NCBI GenBank assembly: GCA_903789505.1
Contig: CAIFEU010000001.1
Coordinates: 32,354-43,939, forward strand
Source of the DNA: an uncultured Coriobacteriales bacterium
GTDB lineage: Bacteria > Actinomycetota > Coriobacteriia > Coriobacteriales > UMGS124
DNA length: 11,586 nucleotides
Reading direction: 5' to 3'
Shown: piece after piece, positions 6,241 through 11,586 of the stretch
Position numbering within the stretch: the stretch's first letter is position 1
Layout of the letters: every line of letters begins with the position of its first letter
The notes under the pieces: generated by a model
Databases searched by the model: none
What the model saw: only the letters and a program-made list of their open reading frames with translations
What the model was told of the DNA's origin: nothing
Made by a program: the position numbers and the translations under genes

Positions 6241-8019
6241 TCACAGCACGCGCAGCGAGACCTCCTTGAGCTGCTTCGCGGTGACCTCGGAGGGCGCGCC
6301 GCTCATCAGCTCGGAGCCCGAGGACGTCTTGGGGAACGCGATGACGTCGCGAATCGAGTCGGCGCCCGCCAGCAGCATGCACGCGCGGTCGAGCCCCATC
6401 GCGAAGCCGCCGTGCGTCGGGGCGCCGTACTCCAGCGCCTCAATCAGGAAGCCGAACTGCTCCTTGGCTCGCTCCTCGCTGAAGCCCATCGCGCGCAGCA
6501 CGCGCATCTGGAGCTCCGCATCGTGGATACGGATCGTGCCGCCGCCGACCTCGTAGCCGTCCATCACGAAGTCGTAGGAATAGCTCCCGACCTTGAGCGG
6601 GTCGGTCTCGATCAGGGAGAGGTCGCCCTTGGGCATCGTGAAGGCGTGGTGCTCGGCGCTGATGCGCTTCTCCTCCTCGTCCCACTTGAACATCGGGAAG
6701 TCGACGACCCACAGGAAGTCATGGCCTGAGCGCTCGACGCCCAGCGCGTTCGCCATGTGCTGGCGCATGCCGCCCAGGATCTCGTCGGCCTTCTTACGCC
6801 CGGTGGCGGCGAACATCACCAGGTCGCCCGGCTCGACCTCGGCCCGCTCGCGCAGCGCCGCCATCTCGTCGTCGGAGAAGAACTTGACGATCGGCGAGTT
6901 GACGCTGCCGTCCGGGCGGAAGGCGATCCACGCCAGGCCCTTGGCCCCGAACGTCGAGGCGACGCCCTCGAGCTTGTCGATCTCGCCGCGGCTCCAGGTG
7001 CCGGCTCCCTTCGCGTTGATGCACTTCACGACCTCGCCCTCGGTGTTGGCGGAGTTCGCGAACACCTTGAACTTGGAGGCCTTGAACACGTCGGTCACGT
7101 CGTGCAGGTGCATGCCATAGCGGGTGTCGGGCTTGTCGGAGCCGTAGGTGTCCATCGCCTCCCAGTAGGGCATGCGGCGCAGCGGCGCGGGGAAGTCGAC
7201 GCCCATCTTTCCGAAGGCCTCGGAGAAGACCTCCTCCATCGTCTCGAGCACGTCGTCCATCGTGACGAAGGACATCTCCAGGTCGACCTGGGTGAACTCG
7301 GGCTGGCGGTCGGCGCGCAGGTCCTCGTCGCGGAAGCAGCGCGCCACCTGATAGTAACGCTCGACGCCCGAGACCATCAGGAGCTGCTTGAGCAGCTGCG
7401 GCGACTGCGGCAGCGCGTAGAAGTGACCGGGCTGCTGGCGCGACGGGACGATGAAGTCGCGCGCGCCCTCGGGGGTCGACTTGGTGAGGTACGGGGTCTC
7501 GACCTCCATGAAGCCGCGCTCGTGCAGCGCCTCGCGCATCGCCCAGGTGAACCGGTCGCGGATCTTGAGGTTGTCGAGCATTTCGGGGCGGCGCAGGTCG
7601 AGGTAGCGGTAGCGCAGGCGCGTGTCCTCGCTCGTCTCGATGCCGTTCTCAATCGAGAAGGGCGGCGTCTTGGACCTGTTGATCACCTCGATGGCGCTGA
7701 CCAGGACCTCGACCTCGCCGGTCGCCATGTTGGGGTTGGCGGTGTCGGCGGGGCGCTCGCGCACCAGGCCGGTGACGCTGATCGGCCACTCGGGGCGAAT
7801 CTGCTCGGCGACGTGGAAGGTGTCGACGCCGGACAGGTCCGGGTCGAAGGTGCACTGCGTGATGCCCTCGCGGTCGCGCAGGTCGACGAAGATCAGGCCG
7901 CCATGGTCGCGGCGGTGGTGCACCCAACCGTTGAGGGTCACCGTGGACCCGATGTCGGAGCGGCGAAGTTCGCCGCACGTGTGGTCGTGCGTGCTGTGCT
8001 GGTTGAGCACACTGGTCAT
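6241..8019 (-). CDS. aspS: Aspartyl-tRNA synthetase (bacterial type, class IIb)
   Basis: AspRS joins aspartate to tRNA(Asp) in the cytosol. The 592-residue length is normal for the bacterial type. An N-terminal OB-fold anticodon-binding domain (about 15-110, with GWVHHRRDHGGLIFVDLRD) is followed by the class II core. That core has motif 1 in the helix and strand around 154-185, QSPQ (205-208), motif 2 FRDEDLRADRQPEF (229-242), the bacterial GAD insertion (about 295-425), GYEVGGGTIRI (489-499) and motif 3 GGFAMGLDR (537-545). The frame stays open 47 codons further upstream. The ATG at 8017-8019 is preferred because AAAAGGAG (8028-8035) sits 8 nt upstream and the upstream stretch is Pro/Gly/Arg-rich and unlike AspRS. 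His39 in RRDHGG corresponds to the position linked to relaxed tRNA(Asn) charging in Pseudomonas aeruginosa AspRS. It stands alone, between divergent and terminator regions. Confidence 0.97.
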   Translation of the reverse strand: MTSVLNQHSTHDHTCGELRRSDIGSTVTLNGWVHHRRDHGGLIFVDLRDREGITQCTFDPDLSGVDTFHVAEQIRPEWPISVTGLVRERPADTANPNMATGEVEVLVSAIEVINRSKTPPFSIENGIETSEDTRLRYRYLDLRRPEMLDNLKIRDRFTWAMREALHERGFMEVETPYLTKSTPEGARDFIVPSRQQPGHFYALPQSPQLLKQLLMVSGVERYYQVARCFRDEDLRADRQPEFTQVDLEMSFVTMDDVLETMEEVFSEAFGKMGVDFPAPLRRMPYWEAMDTYGSDKPDTRYGMHLHDVTDVFKASKFKVFANSANTEGEVVKCINAKGAGTWSRGEIDKLEGVASTFGAKGLAWIAFRPDGSVNSPIVKFFSDDEMAALRERAEVEPGDLVMFAATGRKKADEILGGMRQHMANALGVERSGHDFLWVVDFPMFKWDEEEKRISAEHHAFTMPKGDLSLIETDPLKVGSYSYDFVMDGYEVGGGTIRIHDAELQMRVLRAMGFSEERAKEQFGFLIEALEYGAPTHGGFAMGLDRACMLLAGADSIRDVIAFPKTSSGSELMSGAPSEVTAKQLKEVSLRVL

Positions 8020-8405
8020 GACGAAAGCTCCTTTTGTTTCAACTCCGCAGAGTCGCGCCGGCCCTGGCGCGGGCGGCGGGCAGCCGCGCGGCCATTCGCC
8101 TGGGACGAGGGGCCGCGCACCATCGGGCACATATGCCCGTATCATAGCCCCGGGCGCCACCTGCCGCCGCCCAATTCGCGCGCTCTACGCGTTCTTCAGG
8201 GTCAGGCCACCGTCACGCGACCGAAGCCGACGGCGGAGCGGCGCCCGAATCGGCTCGAGGGGCGAAGCGCCCGGGCGATCCCGAGTTGCCGAGTTGTTGA
8301 ACGCCTCCCCCGGGCGCTTGGCCCCATGGCCCGATGGGTACCTAGAACCGCAGCGTCTCCACCACCGACACGAGCGCGCCAGCGCAGACCATGACGGGAG
8401 CACAG
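8020..8405. other. Divergent intergenic region between aspS and the M16C peptidase gene
   Basis: No gene is supported in these 386 nt. For aspS, a minus-strand TATGAT (8141-8146) is a good -10 without a recognisable -35. A 6-bp inverted repeat, CGGGCA-CATA-TGCCCG (8124-8139), lies just downstream of it. Toward the peptidase gene there is a GC hairpin GGGCG-AAG-CGCCC (8260-8272), an 8-bp tandem repeat CCGAGTTG (8281-8288 and 8289-8296), and CCCAT-GGCCCG-ATGGG (8323-8338). I looked for T-box features ahead of aspS and found none that hold up. Confidence 0.5.
8141..8146 (-). promoter_or_regulatory. Possible -10 element of aspS
   Basis: TATGAT on the minus strand matches the sigma70 -10 consensus at 5 of 6 positions, in otherwise very GC-rich DNA. 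It would give an aspS leader of roughly 115 nt. No good -35 is found 16-18 nt upstream, so support is limited. The inverted repeat at 8124-8139 would fall at the start of the transcript. Confidence 0.3.
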
Positions 8406-11400
8406 ATGGCACACAGCGACAGCGACAGCACGGGTCACGACTCGACGACGGCGCCGGCGGGGCGGGGCCCGCGCCTGCACGTGGGCCAGAGCGTCCATGG
8501 GTTCCTCGTCGAGCGCGACGAGGACCTGCCCGAAATCGACGGACGCGCCTACGTCCTGCGCCACGAGGGGGCGGGCACGCCGCTGCTGTGGCTCGCCAAC
8601 GACGACCCCAACAAGGCGTTCGCCATCGCGTTCAAGACCCCTCCCGCCGACGACACCGGCGTGTTCCACATCCTTGAGCACTCGGTCCTGTGCGGCAGCG
8701 ACCGTTACCCGGTCAAGGAGCCTTTCGTCAACCTGCTCAAGACCTCGATGCAGACCTTCCTCAACGCGCTGACCTACCCCGACAAGACCGTCTACCCGGT
8801 CGCCAGCACCAACGAGCAGGACCTCCTCAACCTGATGGACGTCTACATGGACGCCGTCCTGCACCCGGCGCTGTATCACAAGCGGACGGTGTTCGAGCAG
8901 GAGGGCTGGCACTACGAGCTCGACGGCAGGGACGACCGGCTGCGCTACAACGGCGTCGTCTTCAACGAGATGAAGGGCGCCCTGTCCGACCCCGAGGACT
9001 ACGCGCTGCAGGGGCTCAACCGCGCGCTGTTCCCCGACACCGCCTACGGGTTCGAGAGCGGGGGCAACCCGCGCGCGATACCCACGCTGACCTACGAGGG
9101 CTACGTCGATACCCATGCGCGCCACTACAACGCCGCGAACGCCCGCATCGTGCTGTACGGCGACATCTCCCTGGACCGCGAGCTCGAGCTGCTCGACTCA
9201 CGCTACCTCGCCCACGCCGCCCCGGCGAAGGGCGCCCCGAACCCCCTGCGGATGCAGGCGCCCGTCGTGAACCTCGGCGCGCGCGTTACGATGGACACCG
9301 CGCCGGAGAACTCCTCTGTCATGCTCGGGTTCGTCACGGGGACGTACGCGGACCGCAGGCGCGCGCTTGCCGTGAGCGTCTTGACCGACGCCCTCATGGG
9401 CTCCAACGAGGCGCCGCTCAAGCAGCGCCTGCTCGACGAGGGGCTCGGGGACGACGTGGATGCCTTCCCCTACGACGGCGTCCTGCAACCCTACCTGGTC
9501 TTCGAGCTGCGGGGGAGCGACCCCGACGATCCCGGCGTGGGCGACCGGTTCCGCGTGGCGCTGCAGCGTCACGCCCGCGACCTGGTGCGCGACGGCATCC
9601 CGCGCGAGACCCTCGACGCCGCCCTGGAGTCGCTGGCATTCACGCTGCGCGAGCGCGACTACGGCATCGCCGACGGCGTCGTCCTCGCGATCGGCGCCCT
9701 GTCGGGCTGGCTCTACGACGACGGGATGCCGACCGACTACCTGCGCTACGAGGAGGCGATGGCGGAGCTGCGCGAGGAGGTCGGCCGCGGCGGCTTCGAG
9801 CGCCTGCTCTCGCAGGTCGTGCTCGAGAACGACCACATGGCCCAGCTCACGCTCGTGGCGCAGCCCGACGGTCCGGACTCCCCCGCGGCGCAGGAGCGTG
9901 CGGAGCTCGACCGCATCCAGGCGTCGATGGACGACGGGCGCATCGACGCCGTCATCGCGGAGACCTCCGAGCTTCACCGCCTCCAGGCGACCCCCGACAC
10001 CCCAGAGCAGCTCGCGACCCTGCCCGCACTCGCGCGCGACCAGATCGGCGACGCTCCCGCCGAGCCCGCCTACGGACCCGTCGACGCCCCCGTGACGTGC
10101 CTGTACCACGAGGTGCCCACGCGCAGGATCGACTACGTGAGCCACTACTTCGACCTCTCGTGCGTGTCATTCGACGAGCTGCCGGCGGTCACGCTGCTGT
10201 GCTCGCTGCTCGGCAAGCTGGGGACCGCGACGCACAGCGCCGCACAGCTCGACACGCTGCTCGAGTCGCGCCTCGGGCGCCTGTCGTTCTCGGGGCTCAC
10301 GTTCTGCCGGCAGGGCTCGGGCGAGCCCCAGGCGCGCCTCGCGATGAGCGCGAGCGCCATCGAGGAGAACCTCGAGGACCTCGTCCGCCTGCCCGCCGAG
10401 GTGTGGTCCTCCACCGACTTCACCGACGTCGAGCGCATCCGGACGATCCTCACCCAGCAGCGCCTCGAGATGGAGCAGGGGTTCGCGGCGAACGGCCACA
10501 CCTATGCGCTGGGGCGGGCGCTGGCACACGTCTCCAGGACCCACCTGCTCGCGTCGCGGTTCGGCGGGGTCGACTACTACCGGTACGTCCGCGGCCTGCT
10601 CGACGACTTCGACGGGAGGGCAGACGCGCTCGCGGCCCAGCTCGCGGACCTCGCGCGCAGGATCTTCACCCCGCGCGGAATCGTCTCGAGCTTCACCGGC
10701 GCCCGCGGGGACCTCGACGCCTACTGGGAGATCGCCTCGCGCGAGGCGATTCTGGGCGCCTCCCCCGACGGGTGCGTCGCCCCGCTCGCGTCGGGACCCC
10801 GACTCGTGGTGCCGCAGCCGGAGGCGCGCGACGAGGCGTACGTCATCCCCGCCGACGTCAGCTTCGTGGCCAAGGCCGCGGACGCGAGCGGCGTGGCGGG
10901 CGACTACTCGGGGGCGTGGGACGTCGCCGCCAACGCGCTGAGCTTGGGATACCTCTGGGACGAGGTGCGCGTCCAGGGTGGCGCCTACGGCGTGGGCTTC
11001 CGCGTGCGCACCGACGGCTGCATGGGGTACTACAGCTACCGTGACCCCAATGTCGACGCCACGCTGGGACGCTACGACCGCGCGAGCGGCTGGCTGCGCG
11101 GCTATGACCCCGACGAACGAGAAATGACCGGCTACGTCGTCAGCACGGTCGCCAAGTGCGACGCCCCGCGCAAGCCGGGAATCGTCGCCGCCCGCCAGGA
11201 CGGCGACTGGATGAGGGGCCGCACGCCGGCATGGCGCCGGCAGGTGCGCGAGCAGATGCTCGCCTGCACCCCCGCCGACCTCGCCTCCCTCGCCGACAGC
11301 CTCGACTGCGTCGCTCGCTCCGGGTGCGTGTGCGTGTTCGGCTCGCGCGCGGCGATTGAGGCCTCCCACGCCGACCTGCACGCCGTCGACCTCCTCGCAA

Positions 11401-11429
11401 GCCGGGAGGCGCCGCGCGACGAGGCGTAG
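8406..11429 (+). CDS. M16C-family zinc metallopeptidase, PreP-like (insulinase superfamily)
   Basis: The product is 1007 residues, the usual size of single-chain M16C enzymes such as mitochondrial presequence protease (PreP) and falcilysin. These form a closed chamber from two halves and degrade peptides. The inverted zinc motif HILEH is present (His88, Glu91 catalytic, His92), and the distal zinc ligand fits Glu188 in VVFNEMKG, 96 residues on, the M16C spacing. The C-terminal half has VRVQGGAYG, with Arg855 and Tyr861 spaced as in the PreP substrate-binding Arg/Tyr pair. There is no signal peptide or membrane segment, so it is probably a cytosolic oligopeptidase. The ATG at 8406-8408 is preferred because GGGAG (8396-8400) is 5 nt upstream; an in-frame ATG at 8391 would add five residues but has no ribosome binding site. 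It is monocistronic within the window and diverges from aspS. The substrate range is unknown. Confidence 0.94.
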   Translation: MAHSDSDSTGHDSTTAPAGRGPRLHVGQSVHGFLVERDEDLPEIDGRAYVLRHEGAGTPLLWLANDDPNKAFAIAFKTPPADDTGVFHILEHSVLCGSDRYPVKEPFVNLLKTSMQTFLNALTYPDKTVYPVASTNEQDLLNLMDVYMDAVLHPALYHKRTVFEQEGWHYELDGRDDRLRYNGVVFNEMKGALSDPEDYALQGLNRALFPDTAYGFESGGNPRAIPTLTYEGYVDTHARHYNAANARIVLYGDISLDRELELLDSRYLAHAAPAKGAPNPLRMQAPVVNLGARVTMDTAPENSSVMLGFVTGTYADRRRALAVSVLTDALMGSNEAPLKQRLLDEGLGDDVDAFPYDGVLQPYLVFELRGSDPDDPGVGDRFRVALQRHARDLVRDGIPRETLDAALESLAFTLRERDYGIADGVVLAIGALSGWLYDDGMPTDYLRYEEAMAELREEVGRGGFERLLSQVVLENDHMAQLTLVAQPDGPDSPAAQERAELDRIQASMDDGRIDAVIAETSELHRLQATPDTPEQLATLPALARDQIGDAPAEPAYGPVDAPVTCLYHEVPTRRIDYVSHYFDLSCVSFDELPAVTLLCSLLGKLGTATHSAAQLDTLLESRLGRLSFSGLTFCRQGSGEPQARLAMSASAIEENLEDLVRLPAEVWSSTDFTDVERIRTILTQQRLEMEQGFAANGHTYALGRALAHVSRTHLLASRFGGVDYYRYVRGLLDDFDGRADALAAQLADLARRIFTPRGIVSSFTGARGDLDAYWEIASREAILGASPDGCVAPLASGPRLVVPQPEARDEAYVIPADVSFVAKAADASGVAGDYSGAWDVAANALSLGYLWDEVRVQGGAYGVGFRVRTDGCMGYYSYRDPNVDATLGRYDRASGWLRGYDPDEREMTGYVVSTVAKCDAPRKPGIVAARQDGDWMRGRTPAWRRQVREQMLACTPADLASLADSLDCVARSGCVCVFGSRAAIEASHADLHAVDLLASREAPRDEA

Positions 11430-11507
11430 CGCACCCCCCTGCGCCGTCCGCTCCGCCCCGCCGGCGAAGGGCGGCGCGACGTTCCCCACGGGCTCCGCGC
11501 AAACGAC

Positions 11508-11553
11508 GGGCGCCCCCCCCCCGCGCCGGACGCCCGGGGGGGGGGGGGCGCCC
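11508..11553 (+). terminator. Large G/C hairpin after the M16C peptidase gene
   Basis: GGGCG plus a C10 run (11508-11522) pairs with a G10 run plus CGCCC (11539-11553), a 15-bp all-GC stem around a 16-nt loop, starting about 78 nt past the stop codon. The shape suits a terminator, but no T-run follows: from 11531 to the window end there is no A or T at all. Like the block after aspS, the homopolymers raise doubt about base accuracy. Confidence 0.45.
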
Positions 11554-11586
11554 GCCGCGGGCGCCGCGGGGGGGCGCCGGGCGGGG

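Noticed and set aside
8020..8160. 47-codon N-terminal extension of AspRS
   Set aside because: A strong ribosome binding site at 8028-8035 points to the ATG at 8019; the extension is Pro/Gly/Arg-rich and absent from typical AspRS.
6757..8394. Long open frame (545 codons) on the plus strand opposite aspS
   Set aside because: A GC-driven antisense frame over a fully conserved AspRS; the product is low-complexity with no recognisable motif.
8185..8400. Possible T-box or other riboswitch ahead of aspS
   Set aside because: A GGTGG...GCGG-like string on the minus strand recalls the T-box bulge, but the conserved core does not match and no terminator/antiterminator pair is seen.
8185..8412. 75-codon minus-strand frame in the aspS-peptidase gap
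   Set aside because: Arg/Ser/Pro-rich product without a recognisable domain; it overlaps the peptidase start and ribosome binding site.
8691..11044. Overlapping long frame (784 codons) within the peptidase gene
   Set aside because: It is the +1 shadow of the M16C gene, Arg/Pro/Ala-rich; the peptidase frame holds HILEH and the other conserved residues.
10167..11489. 440-codon antisense frame covering the end of the peptidase gene
   Set aside because: Composition-driven shadow with no motifs or plausible ribosome binding site.

Overview
The window is 11.6 kb of high-GC bacterial chromosome holding seven intact genes. I see no rRNA, tRNA, CRISPR array, insertion sequence or phage gene. The gene set is two FeoA-type proteins with FeoB, a phasin-like protein beside an ABC1/UbiB-family kinase, bacterial-type AspRS, and a cytosolic PreP-like M16C peptidase. 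With the very high GC and good Shine-Dalgarno sites, this best fits an anaerobic or fermentative high-GC Gram-positive, most likely a Coriobacteriia member (Olsenella/Atopobium/Collinsella type). That placement comes from gene content and style only, not from a marker search.

Layout: from about 100 to 3450 lies a leftward ferrous-iron uptake operon, feoA (3143-3370), feoA (2815-3039), feoB (103-2787). It is read from an AT-rich promoter region with a DtxR/IdeR-like palindrome. From 3752 to 5919 lies a second leftward operon, a small phasin-like helical protein followed 8 nt later by an ABC1-family atypical kinase, with a GC-rich hairpin downstream. aspS (6241-8019) is also leftward; its downstream region is an extraordinary G/C homopolymer block followed on the minus strand by T7, which looks like an intrinsic terminator, possibly with damaged sequence. 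After a 386-nt divergent intergenic region, the M16C metallopeptidase gene (8406-11429) runs rightward to a final GC-only hairpin region at the window end.

The genes are largely independent. The feo genes act together: FeoB is the GTP-dependent Fe(II) permease and the FeoA proteins are small cytosolic SH3-like partners, probably under iron-responsive repression. The phasin/ABC1 pair is probably co-translated and envelope- or lipid-associated, of unknown function. AspRS and the oligopeptidase are housekeeping functions in translation and peptide turnover.

I do not find a convincing new multi-gene system. The points most worth a second look are a strongly acidic extracellular insertion in FeoB, the operator inside the feo core promoter, the ABC1-phasin pair, a residue suggesting a non-discriminating AspRS, and the two homopolymer blocks, which may be assembly or sequencing artefacts.
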